Assembly: GCA_045636205.1 (NCBI GenBank)
Contig: JAZTXE010000084.1
Location: 1 to 64,000, forward strand
DNA length: 64,000 nucleotides
Reading direction: 5' to 3'
Source of the DNA: JAZRUF01 sp045636205
Lineage (GTDB): Bacteria; Bacillota; Clostridia; Oscillospirales; JAAYXM01
Below the pieces are notes generated by a model that searched no databases, was not told the origin of the DNA, and saw only the letters and a program-made list of their open reading frames with translations. Shown in pieces: positions 7,588-17,161 of this stretch; the stretch's first letter is position 1; each line of letters starts with the position of its first letter. The position numbers and the translations under genes are program-made.

Positions 7588-8682
7588 TTGTTACGTAAAT
7601 TGGCGGCTTTAATTGCCTTTTTTTCGTGCTTTTCGTTTGCGGTATACGCAGTTGATGTATCCGCGAAATCTGCCGTTTTATACGAGCCGGAAAGCGGCAA
7701 GGTGCTATATCAGAAAGATATGCACTCGCGCCGTGAAATAGCCTCGACCACTAAAATAATGACCGCACTGTTAACGCTTGAAAACGCAGACCTTAATGAA
7801 GTTGTTTATATAAAACCTGAATACACGGGCGCAGAAGGGACATCCATATACCTTAAACCCGGCGAGAAGATTACCGTTAATACGCTGATGCACGGGCTAA
7901 TGCTTCAATCCGGTAACGATGCTGCTGTGGCATTGGCGAATCACATTTCAGGAAGTGAAGATGCATTCGTATCATTAATGAATTTAAAAGCTGCGCAACT
8001 TGGGATGAAAAACACCAACTTTGAAAACCCAAACGGTCTCCCAGCAGATACGCATTACTCAACTGCATATGACATGGCGTTATTGACCGCATATGCTATG
8101 AGAAACACATCTTTTGCCGAAATAGTATCCAAAACATCATATCAAGGTGAGGGGAGAACCTTTGTAAACCATAATAAACTTCTCAGGATGTCAGATAGAG
8201 TTGACGGTGTAAAAACCGGATTTACCAAAAAAGCTGGGCGCTGTCTTGTATCAAGCGCCGTGGAAGACGGTATGCGCCTTATTGCAGTAACGCTATCTGC
8301 ACCTGATGACTGGAACGACCATCTATCTTTATACAATTACGGTTTTTCAAACTACCGTAAGCATGTATATTTTAAGAAAGATGAAGCATTATCAAAAATA
8401 CCTGTTATAAGCGGTAAAACAAAATATGTGAGCACAGGTGTTCTTGACGATATATATACGGTAGAATCAAAAAACAATGCCCCAAATGCACATGTTGAAG
8501 TATTTCTTCCTCGTTTTGTTTATGCACCGGTTAAAAAAGATCAAAAAATAGGTGAAGCAAGGCTTGTATCTAACGGGGAGATACTTTCAAAAAGTGACAT
8601 AGTCAGCATGGATGATTCTGATATAATAGAGATAAAATCTCTTTCGGATAAAATAAAGGACTTTTTTGCAAATTTGTTTTGA
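7588..8682 (+). CDS. dacF: D-alanyl-D-alanine carboxypeptidase (DacF/PBP5 family)
   Basis: A secreted serine peptidase (S11) that trims the terminal D-alanine from peptidoglycan side chains. A signal peptide covers about residues 1-22 (ending FAVYA). Catalytic motifs are STTK (residues about 54-57), SGN (about 108-110) and KTG (about 210-212). The C-terminal ~100 residues form the PBP5-type beta domain. The position after gerW suggests the sporulation-associated DacF, but a vegetative DacA-like role is possible. The start is TTG 7588, the only one that keeps a full positively charged signal peptide. Confidence 0.92.
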   Translation: MLRKLAALIAFFSCFSFAVYAVDVSAKSAVLYEPESGKVLYQKDMHSRREIASTTKIMTALLTLENADLNEVVYIKPEYTGAEGTSIYLKPGEKITVNTLMHGLMLQSGNDAAVALANHISGSEDAFVSLMNLKAAQLGMKNTNFENPNGLPADTHYSTAYDMALLTAYAMRNTSFAEIVSKTSYQGEGRTFVNHNKLLRMSDRVDGVKTGFTKKAGRCLVSSAVEDGMRLIAVTLSAPDDWNDHLSLYNYGFSNYRKHVYFKKDEALSKIPVISGKTKYVSTGVLDDIYTVESKNNAPNAHVEVFLPRFVYAPVKKDQKIGEARLVSNGEILSKSDIVSMDDSDIIEIKSLSDKIKDFFANLF

Positions 8683-8683
8683 T

Positions 8684-8750
8684 AAATAAACTGTCATTTT
8701 GATATGTGGATTTTGTTAAAATAATCTGCGTTCAAAGTGGCAGTTTATTT
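8684..8750 (+). terminator. Possible terminator after dacF
   Basis: A 10-bp inverted repeat AAATAAACTG/CAGTTTATTT with a long loop of about 47 bases, flanked by T-rich sequence. The long loop makes termination uncertain. Confidence 0.4.
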
Positions 8751-8797
8751 AACTGTTTCTGATATAAAACAGTAGCATATTAGTAAAACGAATTGGA

Positions 8798-8838
8798 AAC
8801 CTCTGTAGGTTGCACAAAACATCCCAAAGTGATATAAT
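8798..8838 (+). promoter_or_regulatory. Promoter of the glycogen operon with a possible operator
   Basis: A -35 box TTGCAC (8810-8815) and a perfect -10 box TATAAT (8833-8838) are 17 bases apart. A short inverted repeat AACCT-CTGT-AGGTT (8798-8811) overlaps the start of the -35 box and could be a regulator site; that part is inference. Confidence 0.75.
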
Positions 8839-8902
8839 TAGTTGAAATGATTCGGTAAATTTACTGTTTTTTTAAAAATAATCCAGGACGGTGGTGCATA
8901 AA

Positions 8903-10843
8903 ATGGCAAAAACAAAAGATGAGCGTTCAATGGAAATACCTGCTTTTCTTTTCCACGAAGGCACAAATTACAGAGCGTACAAATTCCTCGGTGCTCATTT
9001 TGAAACAAAAGAAAAAATCCGCGGTGTTACTTTCAGGGTATGGGCACCAAACGCTGCAACGGTCTCAGTTTGCGGAGATTTCAATGCGTGGGATATATCT
9101 GCAAATCCGATGCAAAGAACGGAAATTGACGGCAGTATATGGGAACTCTTTATACCAGGATTAAAGGAATTTGATGCGTACAAATATGCAATAACCACTT
9201 CGGATGGCATATGCGAAATGAAAGCTGATCCATATGCTTTCCACTCAGAAACACGTCCTGCAACCGCATCTAAAATATATGAGCTTGACGGCTATAAGTG
9301 GGGAGACAAAGAATGGGCTAAATACATAAAAGGCCGTGATTTTATTTCCTCACCGATGAATATATACGAAGTGCATTTTGCGTCATGGCGTATGCATGAG
9401 GACGGAAACTTTTACTCTTACCGTAAACTCGCGGATGAGCTTATACCGTATGTTAAATCAATGGGATATACGCACATTGAGCTGATGCCGGTATCTGAGT
9501 ATCCGTTTGACGGTTCATGGGGATATCAGGTCACAGGTTATTTCTCAGCAACATCTCGTTACGGTGAGCCGCGCGATTTAATGTATTTTATCGACAAATG
9601 CCATCAGAATGGAATTGGTGTTATCTTGGATTGGGTTCCGGCTCATTTTCCCAAAGATGCTTTCGGTCTTTATGAATTTGATGGCGGTTATCTGTACGAA
9701 TACGCAGACCCGCTCAAACGTGAGCACTCGGATTGGGGGACGCGTATATTCGATTTTGGAAAAACCGAAGTTCAAAGCTTTCTGATTTCCAGTGCATTCT
9801 TTTGGGCGGAGTATTTCCATATTGACGGAATACGTGTAGACGCGGTTGCAAGCATGCTTTATCTCGACTATGGTAAGAGAGATGGTGAGTGGCGCGCAAA
9901 TGAATACGGCGGAAAAGAAAACCTCGAAGCAATCGCATTTCTAAAAAAACTAAACTCAGAGCTTATTAAAGCATATCCGAATATACTGATGATAGCCGAA
10001 GAGTCAACTGCCTGGCCGATGATAACCATGCCACCTGAAGTTGGTGGGCTCGGCTTCCACCTTAAATGGAATATGGGTTGGATGAATGATGCGCTCAGAT
10101 ATATAGAGACCGACCCCATATTCAGAAAACACTGCCATAATAATCTGACCTTTTCAATGACTTACGCTTTCTCCGAAAACTTCATTTTACCACTCTCACA
10201 CGACGAAGTTGTCCACGGAAAGCGTTCACTGATTGAAAAGCAACCCGGTGAGTATAATAATAAATTCGCAGGACTTCGTGCTCTGATGGGATATATGATA
10301 GCTCATCCGGGCAAAAAACTTTCCTTCATGGGAAATGAGTTTGCGCAATTTATCGAATGGAATTATAAACAAGGTCTTGATTGGAATTTACTCGAGTATG
10401 ATATGCACGCTAAATTCCAAAACTATATCAGGGACTTAAACCAACTCTACCTCTCATCACGCGAGTTTTGGGAGCTCGACTCAAGTTGGGAAGGCTTCCA
10501 GTGGATAGAGCCGGATGACAATGAGAAAAACATTATCGCCTTCCGCAGAAAAGCAAAAGACAGAAGCGAAATTATAGCAATATGCAATTTCGCCCCGGTT
10601 TTAAGAGACGGATATGTACTCGGTGTGCCAGAACCGGGCTACTATAAGGAAATATTCAACAGCGATTCTGAAAAATACGGCGGCAGCGGAATTTTAAATC
10701 CTCGTGCAATACGCAGCAAAAAAGGTGAGTTCCGCGAATATGAAAATGTGATAACCCTTAATTTGCCGCCTATGAGCGTATTGTTCTTCAAGAAAAATCC
10801 ACCTGCTAAAAAAACGAAAAAAGCCAAAATTTCAAAACTTTAA
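8903..10843 (+). CDS. glgB: 1,4-alpha-glucan branching enzyme
   Basis: Cuts alpha-1,4 chains and re-joins them as alpha-1,6 branches in glycogen. The order of domains is an N-terminal CBM48 fold ([22 protein letters not shown]), the GH13 barrel, and a C-terminal beta domain. Catalytic residues are visible: GIRVDAVAS (nucleophile Asp near 312), IAEES (Glu near 364) and [10 protein letters not shown] (Asp). The length of about 646 residues is normal. The start is ambiguous between ATG 8903 and GTG 8891/8894; the ATG is 11 bases from AGGACGG and is chosen. It is the first gene of the glycogen operon. Confidence 0.97.
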   Translation: MAKTKDERSMEIPAFLFHEGTNYRAYKFLGAHFETKEKIRGVTFRVWAPNAATVSVCGDFNAWDISANPMQRTEIDGSIWELFIPGLKEFDAYKYAITTSDGICEMKADPYAFHSETRPATASKIYELDGYKWGDKEWAKYIKGRDFISSPMNIYEVHFASWRMHEDGNFYSYRKLADELIPYVKSMGYTHIELMPVSEYPFDGSWGYQVTGYFSATSRYGEPRDLMYFIDKCHQNGIGVILDWVPAHFPKDAFGLYEFDGGYLYEYADPLKREHSDWGTRIFDFGKTEVQSFLISSAFFWAEYFHIDGIRVDAVASMLYLDYGKRDGEWRANEYGGKENLEAIAFLKKLNSELIKAYPNILMIAEESTAWPMITMPPEVGGLGFHLKWNMGWMNDALRYIETDPIFRKHCHNNLTFSMTYAFSENFILPLSHDEVVHGKRSLIEKQPGEYNNKFAGLRALMGYMIAHPGKKLSFMGNEFAQFIEWNYKQGLDWNLLEYDMHAKFQNYIRDLNQLYLSSREFWELDSSWEGFQWIEPDDNEKNIIAFRRKAKDRSEIIAICNFAPVLRDGYVLGVPEPGYYKEIFNSDSEKYGGSGILNPRAIRSKKGEFREYENVITLNLPPMSVLFFKKNPPAKKTKKAKISKL

Positions 10844-10862
10844 ACGAGGTGTGGAAAACGAT

Positions 10863-12077
10863 ATGTTGAGAAAAAAAGAATGCATCGCAATGCTCTTGGC
10901 AGGCGGCCAGGGAAGCCGTCTGAGTGTCCTTACAAAGAATGTCGCAAAACCGGCGGTTCCGTTTGGTGGGAAATATCGCATAATTGATTTTCCTCTTTCA
11001 AACTGCATAAATTCGGGCATTGATACCGTCGGCGTTCTAACTCAATATCAGCCCCTTGAACTACACAGTTACATCGGTAACGGTCAGCCGTGGGATTTAG
11101 ACCGTGCAAACGGAGGTTGTGCAATCCTGCCGCCGTATATGACCAGCACGCGTGATGACTGGTACAAGGGAACCGCCAACGCAGTGTATCAGAACATCAA
11201 TTTTATCGACAGATACGACCCTGAGTATGTTCTCATCTTATCGGGTGACCACATATACAAAATGAATTACGAATGGATGCTTAGTGAGCACAAAAAGAAA
11301 AAAGCTGACTGCACGATAGCCGTAATCAATGTAAGCCTGCAGGAAGCGTCAAGATTTGGAATAATGAACACAAATCCTGACGGCTCAATATATGAATTTG
11401 AGGAAAAACCGAAAGAGCCCAAGAGCACCAAGGCTTCCATGGGCGTGTATATTTTTTCTTGGAAAATGCTCAAAAAGTATCTCATTGAAGACGATGCGAA
11501 TCCCGAAAGTAGCAATGATTTTGGAAAAAACATAATCCCGCGTATGCTCGAAGACGGATGCAAAATGTTTGCATATGAGTATCTCGGCTATTGGAAGGAC
11601 GTAGGAACAATAGAGAGCTTGTGGGATTCAAATATGGATGCGCTAAAACCTGATAGCGGACTTAAACTCCATGACCCGGCATGGCGTATTTACGCGAGAA
11701 ACCCCATTCAGCCGCCTCAGTATGTGGCACCGGGAGCCGTGGTTTCCGAAGCGATGATAGCCGAAGGCTGTGAAGTGTACGGAAATGTTTATGACTCAAT
11801 AATCTTCTACGGTGTTAAAATAGGAAAAGGTGCCAAAATACGCAATTCAATCATAATGCCCGGCACGGTAATAGGTGACGGTGCGGAAATAGAATATTCA
11901 ATCGTTGCAGAAAACGTGGTCGTAGGAGATGGCGCACATATCGGAAAGAGCCCTGAAAACGGTGAGAAAAAACAGATTACCGTTATAGGAAGCATGCTCA
12001 ACATATGCGATAACGCTTGTGTAGAAGCAGGAAGTATTGTAGAAGATGACATTTGCGGAAATGAGGTGAGAATATGA
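10863..12077 (+). CDS. glgC: Glucose-1-phosphate adenylyltransferase, catalytic subunit
   Basis: Makes ADP-glucose from ATP and glucose-1-phosphate, the committed step of glycogen synthesis. The phosphate loop [26 protein letters not shown] is intact, as are [13 protein letters not shown] and [10 protein letters not shown] (sugar-phosphate binding). The C-terminal ~120 residues form a left-handed beta-helix of hexapeptide repeats. The ATG at 10863 lies 10 bases after GAGGTG. It overlaps glgD by 4 bases (ATGA). The intact loop contrasts with that of GlgD and marks this as the active partner. Confidence 0.97.
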   Translation: MLRKKECIAMLLAGGQGSRLSVLTKNVAKPAVPFGGKYRIIDFPLSNCINSGIDTVGVLTQYQPLELHSYIGNGQPWDLDRANGGCAILPPYMTSTRDDWYKGTANAVYQNINFIDRYDPEYVLILSGDHIYKMNYEWMLSEHKKKKADCTIAVINVSLQEASRFGIMNTNPDGSIYEFEEKPKEPKSTKASMGVYIFSWKMLKKYLIEDDANPESSNDFGKNIIPRMLEDGCKMFAYEYLGYWKDVGTIESLWDSNMDALKPDSGLKLHDPAWRIYARNPIQPPQYVAPGAVVSEAMIAEGCEVYGNVYDSIIFYGVKIGKGAKIRNSIIMPGTVIGDGAEIEYSIVAENVVVGDGAHIGKSPENGEKKQITVIGSMLNICDNACVEAGSIVEDDICGNEVRI

Positions 12078-13195
12078 AAGACGTAACCGGAATTATACTT
12101 GCTCAAGACCGTTGCGACGCAATGCGTGAGCTCACCAACGACAGAACAGTTGCTTCAGTACCGTTTGGCGGAAGATACCGTCTTATTGATTTTGCTCTGT
12201 CTAACCTTGTTAATGCAGGGGTTCGCGATGTAGGCGTAGTTACAAAGAGCAATTACTATTCGCTTATGGATCATATAGGTTCCGGCAAGGAATGGGATTT
12301 AAACCGTAAAAAAGGTGGGCTTTCAATTCTCCCACCATCCGTTGGAACAATGCCAGGCGGCCTCCAGCCTAATGCCGGAAAAATAGAAGCTCTGCACGGG
12401 ATAATAAACTATATCCGCAACTGCAGAAGCAAGTATGTAATCGTCACCGACGCAAACATAGTTGCAAATATTGATTACAATGAAATGCTCGAATACCACA
12501 TAGAAAAGCATGCATATATGACGGTTCTGTACCAGAAAGATGTTTTCGAGCAAAGCAGATTCCGTGATAATACATTTCTGCAGATTAACGACGAAGGTCG
12601 AATAACAGACGTTGCAATTAACCAGACTATCCAACTGCACAGCAATATGCTTTTGGGTACGTTTATTATTGAGCGCGAGCTTTTGGATTTCCTTATAAGT
12701 CAGTGCACCGCTCACAACCGCTTGAGCTTTGAGCGCGACATCATTCAGGATATGTGCAATGACCTTGATATCTATGCGTATTGTTATGAAGGCTATGTTG
12801 AGAAGGTTGACTCTGTAGATACCTTCAGAAAAACGAATATGGATTTACTTGATCCTGCCGTAAGAAACGAGCTTTTCCGAAACGGCGCAATACTCACAAA
12901 AGTCCGTGACGAGGTTCCTACCTATTACGGAAGCCGTTCATATGTCGAAAATTCACTCATAGCCGACGGTTGCATAATAAAAGGTCGTGTTGAAAACTCG
13001 GTTATTTTTCGCAGCGTAATCGTCGAAGAAAATGCAGTTGTCAAAAATTCAATTATTATGCAGGATAGCAAAATTTTGCGCGGCGCTTTGGTCGAACACT
13101 GTATAACCGATAAAATGGTTACAGTGAGTGAAAACAGAACAATAGTCGGTGCAGAATCATATCCTGTGGTTCTGGCTAAAAATGCCGAAATCTAA
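12074..13195 (+). CDS. glgD: Glucose-1-phosphate adenylyltransferase regulatory subunit GlgD
   Basis: Paralogue of GlgC that pairs with it in Firmicutes and raises its activity. The fold is the same ([22 protein letters not shown], then a C-terminal beta-helix), but the nucleotide-binding loop GGQGSRL of GlgC reads QDRCDAM here. It is therefore expected to be catalytically weak or inactive. It is 373 residues, about 30 shorter than GlgC. It overlaps the glgC stop by 4 bases, fitting a 1:1 complex. Confidence 0.95.
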   Translation: MKDVTGIILAQDRCDAMRELTNDRTVASVPFGGRYRLIDFALSNLVNAGVRDVGVVTKSNYYSLMDHIGSGKEWDLNRKKGGLSILPPSVGTMPGGLQPNAGKIEALHGIINYIRNCRSKYVIVTDANIVANIDYNEMLEYHIEKHAYMTVLYQKDVFEQSRFRDNTFLQINDEGRITDVAINQTIQLHSNMLLGTFIIERELLDFLISQCTAHNRLSFERDIIQDMCNDLDIYAYCYEGYVEKVDSVDTFRKTNMDLLDPAVRNELFRNGAILTKVRDEVPTYYGSRSYVENSLIADGCIIKGRVENSVIFRSVIVEENAVVKNSIIMQDSKILRGALVEHCITDKMVTVSENRTIVGAESYPVVLAKNAEI

Positions 13196-13218
13196 TATCC
13201 GAAGGGAGTTTGTAATAT

Positions 13219-14655
13219 ATGACGAACATTTTATTTGCAGCCTCGGAAGCTGCACCGTTTGTTAAATCAGGTGGGTTAGGGGACGTTATAGGTTCGCTTC
13301 CGCCATCGCTTGCCAACAGAAACCGTTCGGTTTCTGTTGTTATCCCGCTGTATGAGAAAATTGCACAGCAGTATCGGGAAAAAATGACATTTGTAAAAAG
13401 CATATTTGTTCCGGTAGCCTGGAGAAACCAGTACTGCGGAATCTTCAAAATGAAAGAAAACGGCGTTACGTGGTACTTTCTTGACAATGAATACTATTTC
13501 AAACGCGGCGATATGCTTTATGGTTGCTACGATGATGCTGAGCGCTTTGCTTTCTTTTCGCGCGCAGTCCTTGAAATGCTGCCGCATATCGAGCTTAAAC
13601 CTGATATAATCCATTGTCACGACTGGCAGAGCGCTTTGATCCCCGTGTACTTAAAGCTTATTTACCACTCAAATGATTTTTATAACGCGATCAAAACCAT
13701 ATTTACAATCCATAATATAGAGTATCAAGGTATTTTTGGTCGTGAAATAGTTCAGAACGTTCTCGGAATTTCCGAAGCTGAGTTTGACAACGGTTTTATT
13801 GAGCACCAAGGCGCGGTTAATTTTATGAAATCAGCCATACTGTGCTCAGACCGAGTAACAACCGTCAGCAAAACATATGCAGAGCAGATAAAAACACCCG
13901 AATACGCACATGGTTTAGACGGTATTTTAAACTATGAGCAGGGCAAGCTTTCAGGAATAGTAAACGGAATAGATAAAAAACTCTATGATCCGCAAACTGA
14001 CAAGAGACTGTTTGCCGCATTTTCATCAGACGACTTAAAAGGCAAAGCTAAGAACAAGCGTGAGCTTCAGAAAATGCTCAACCTGCCTGAAAAAGCAGAT
14101 GTTCCAATGATAGGTATAATCACACGCTTGGTATCGCACAAAGGCGTTGATTTGATTTCAGCAGTACTTGATGAGATGCTCGGAGACGATATTCAGGTTG
14201 TAGTTGTAGGTACCGGCGACTGGAAGTACGAACAGTTCCTGCGCGATAAGCAGTGGCAATATCCGCATCGTCTTTCCGTAAATATCGTATTCAATACGGA
14301 CTTGGCTCAAAAAGTTTATGCAGCATCCGATATGTTCCTGATGCCTTCAAAATCAGAGCCGTGCGGACTTGCCCAAATGATTGCCTTATCCTATGGTACA
14401 ATTCCTATAGTTCGTGAAACCGGAGGTCTAAAGGATACCGTCATACCCTATAACCGCTTTAGCGGTGAAGGCAACGGTTTCTCTTTCACTGATTACAATG
14501 CCCACGATATGCTCCATGTAGTCCGTGAAGCATGTGAGCTTTACAGAGACAACGAGGCATGGTCTGCACTCGTAAAGCAGGGAATGCTTTGCGATTTCAG
14601 CTGGACGAAGTCTGCAAAACAATATGCTGACCTTTATAAAGCATTACTTAAATAA
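13219..14655 (+). CDS. glgA: Glycogen synthase (ADP-glucose dependent, GT5)
   Basis: Extends alpha-1,4-glucan chains from ADP-glucose. The N-terminal Rossmann domain begins with ILFAASEAAPFVKSGGLGDV, including the KxGGL ADP-glucose-binding motif. HCHDWQSALIPVYLK and TIHNIEYQGIF follow. The C-terminal domain has GIITRLVSHKGVDL and the catalytic region MPSKSEPCGLAQMIALSYGTIPIVRETGGLKDTV. The length of 478 residues is typical. It lies 23 bases after glgD, with GAAGGGAG upstream of the ATG. Confidence 0.97.
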   Translation: MTNILFAASEAAPFVKSGGLGDVIGSLPPSLANRNRSVSVVIPLYEKIAQQYREKMTFVKSIFVPVAWRNQYCGIFKMKENGVTWYFLDNEYYFKRGDMLYGCYDDAERFAFFSRAVLEMLPHIELKPDIIHCHDWQSALIPVYLKLIYHSNDFYNAIKTIFTIHNIEYQGIFGREIVQNVLGISEAEFDNGFIEHQGAVNFMKSAILCSDRVTTVSKTYAEQIKTPEYAHGLDGILNYEQGKLSGIVNGIDKKLYDPQTDKRLFAAFSSDDLKGKAKNKRELQKMLNLPEKADVPMIGIITRLVSHKGVDLISAVLDEMLGDDIQVVVVGTGDWKYEQFLRDKQWQYPHRLSVNIVFNTDLAQKVYAASDMFLMPSKSEPCGLAQMIALSYGTIPIVRETGGLKDTVIPYNRFSGEGNGFSFTDYNAHDMLHVVREACELYRDNEAWSALVKQGMLCDFSWTKSAKQYADLYKALLK

Positions 14656-14707
14656 TTAATTCTAAGATAATCCCGTAGTTTTACTCGGTTTTGTGAGGTA
14701 AGATTGA

Positions 14708-17134
14708 ATGAATAAACAGATTACTCCCAAGGAGCTTGAAACCCTGATAGCGGGAAAGCTCCAGCGCCACTTTGGAAAAGAAGCAAACGAAGCTACAAAC
14801 GAGCAGCTATACAGTGCATGCGCGTATGTAGTGCGTGACCTTATGATGGAAAAGTGGGTGGCGACTAAAGATAAAGCAGAGGAGCAGAGCGCAAAACAAA
14901 TCTATTATCTGTCTATGGAATTTTTAATAGGCAGAAGTATGCTCAATAACATATATAATTTAGAAATAGACAAAGCGTTTGTAAAAGCACTTGATAAATT
15001 AGGTGCAAAATTAGAGGACATACTCAACGTAGAGCGTGACGCGGGTCTGGGTAACGGTGGTTTAGGTCGCCTTGCGGCCTGCTATATGGATTCGCTTGCA
15101 TCTTTGGAATACCCTGCGAGCGGCTTTTCAATACTCTATGAGTATGGCATATTCAAGCAACGTATTGTTGATGGCATGCAAGTCGAGCTTCCGGATGATT
15201 GGCGCGGAAGCGGAAACGCATGGCTCGTGCCTCAACTTGAGGATTCCCAAGAGGTCCGATTCGGCGGATGGATAGAAACCGTTTTTGAAAATGATCGTAT
15301 GAGCTTTGTACACCGTGATTACTCTACAGTTGTAGCGGTTCCGCACGATATGCTTATCTCGGGTTTCCGCAGCAATACTGTGGACACTCTGCGTCTGTGG
15401 AGTGCTAAATCCAAGCAGAATCTTGACATGGCGCTCTTTTCAAGAGGCGAATATGTAAAGGCTGTTGAGCAGCAGGCGATGTGCGAGGCGATTTCAAAAA
15501 TCCTCTATCCAGAGGACGCGCATCCCGAAGGAAAATCACTCCGCTTAAAACAGCAGTATTTCTTTGTTTCGGCTACAATCCAAAGCATTGTAAAAAAGCA
15601 TAAGAAGCAGTACGGTACATTGGATAATTTTGCCGATAAAGCAGTAATTCATATTAACGATACGCATCCGACGGTCGCAATCCCCGAGCTCATGCGCATC
15701 CTTATAGACGAAGAAGGTTACGGATGGGATAAAGCTTGGGAAATTGTTTCAAACTGCATGGCTTATACAAACCACACAGTTATGGCAGAAGCTCTTGAGC
15801 GTTGGACAATTGACCTTATGAAGAGCCTGCTCCCGCGCATCTACCAGATAATCGAAGAAATTAATCATCGCTTCTGTGCTCGGTTGCAGGTAATTTTTCC
15901 ATGGGACAATGAAAAAATCGAAAAGCTCGCAATTATCGCAAACGGGGAAGTTCGAATGGCTAATTTATGTATTGCCTCCTGCTTCTCGGTAAACGGTGTT
16001 TCCGCACTGCACAGTGATATTTTAAAGAAAAATGTTTTTTCAGATTTCGCCCACGCATTTCCGCAGAAATTCACAAACGTGACAAACGGAATTGCGCATC
16101 GCAGATGGCTGTGTCAGGCAAATCCTAAGCTTGACGGTCTGCTTAGAGAGCTAGTCGGTGATAAATATTTAAAAGATGCGTCAGCGCTTACAACCCTTGA
16201 GAAATATAAAGACGATAAAGCAGTTTTAAAAGAGCTTGAGAGCATTAAGCACAGTAACAAAGAGCGAATGCTTGAGTACGTGCAAAAAACAAATAACATT
16301 ACTCTGAATCCGGACTCAATTTTTGATGTTCAGGCAAAGCGTCTGCACGAGTATAAGCGCCAGCTTTTAAATGTCCTGCATATCCTTCATGATTATCATA
16401 CGATTAAGGACAATCCCTCAATTGATTTTACGCCGAAGACATATTTCTTCGGCGCAAAAGCCGCTGCCGGCTACCATACGGCTAAAACCATCATACGCCT
16501 GATTCACTCTTTGGCTTCCGAAATCAATGATGATCCGGATGTAGCAGGCAGAATTAAAGTCGTATTTCTTGAGGATTATAACGTAACATTAGCTGAGCTT
16601 TTGATGCCTGCAGCCGAGGTTTCTGAGCAAATATCAATAGCCGGTAAAGAGGCTTCCGGTACAGGTAATATGAAGTTTATGCTAAATGGAGCACTGACAA
16701 TAGGTACGATGGACGGCGCAAACGTTGAAATATGTGAAGCGGTGGGCGAGGATAATATATTTATCTTCGGTCTTCGTGCAGATCAGGTAGAGCGAATGGT
16801 CCGCGAAAACAGTTATTCGCCGATTTCATATTACCAGAACAATCCTTCTATCCGCCGTGTGCTTGACCATATGCGTGACGGTTTAGGCAAAGGCTCACTC
16901 CACGCATCCTACGGCGATTTGGTTCAGTCCCTTCTCTTGACGGATACCTATATGCTTCTTGCAGATTTTGACGATTACTGTCGTGCACAAAATCAAATAA
17001 GCACCGAATATTCGGATAAACTTTCTTGGAACCGTAAATCGCTGTGTAACATTGCCTTCTCGGGCCGTTTTGCAGCAGACCGCAGCATAAAAGAGTATGC
17101 GGATAGAATATGGGGCATCAATCCGCTCTCTTAA
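14708..17134 (+). CDS. glgP: Glycogen phosphorylase (GT35)
   Basis: Releases glucose-1-phosphate from the non-reducing ends of glycogen using pyridoxal phosphate. Conserved segments include DAGLGNGGLGRLAACYMDS, NDTHPTVAIPELMRIL and the cofactor site EASGTGNMKFMLNGA with the PLP-binding lysine near residue 655. The 808-residue length is standard. GAGGTAAG sits upstream of the ATG. The 52-base gap after glgA has no clear terminator. Having it inside the synthesis operon means that synthesis and breakdown are produced together, so flux must be set at the enzyme level. Confidence 0.97.
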   Translation: MNKQITPKELETLIAGKLQRHFGKEANEATNEQLYSACAYVVRDLMMEKWVATKDKAEEQSAKQIYYLSMEFLIGRSMLNNIYNLEIDKAFVKALDKLGAKLEDILNVERDAGLGNGGLGRLAACYMDSLASLEYPASGFSILYEYGIFKQRIVDGMQVELPDDWRGSGNAWLVPQLEDSQEVRFGGWIETVFENDRMSFVHRDYSTVVAVPHDMLISGFRSNTVDTLRLWSAKSKQNLDMALFSRGEYVKAVEQQAMCEAISKILYPEDAHPEGKSLRLKQQYFFVSATIQSIVKKHKKQYGTLDNFADKAVIHINDTHPTVAIPELMRILIDEEGYGWDKAWEIVSNCMAYTNHTVMAEALERWTIDLMKSLLPRIYQIIEEINHRFCARLQVIFPWDNEKIEKLAIIANGEVRMANLCIASCFSVNGVSALHSDILKKNVFSDFAHAFPQKFTNVTNGIAHRRWLCQANPKLDGLLRELVGDKYLKDASALTTLEKYKDDKAVLKELESIKHSNKERMLEYVQKTNNITLNPDSIFDVQAKRLHEYKRQLLNVLHILHDYHTIKDNPSIDFTPKTYFFGAKAAAGYHTAKTIIRLIHSLASEINDDPDVAGRIKVVFLEDYNVTLAELLMPAAEVSEQISIAGKEASGTGNMKFMLNGALTIGTMDGANVEICEAVGEDNIFIFGLRADQVERMVRENSYSPISYYQNNPSIRRVLDHMRDGLGKGSLHASYGDLVQSLLLTDTYMLLADFDDYCRAQNQISTEYSDKLSWNRKSLCNIAFSGRFAADRSIKEYADRIWGINPLS

Positions 17135-17161
17135 ATTCATTGCAGAATAAGGAGTTAACAG

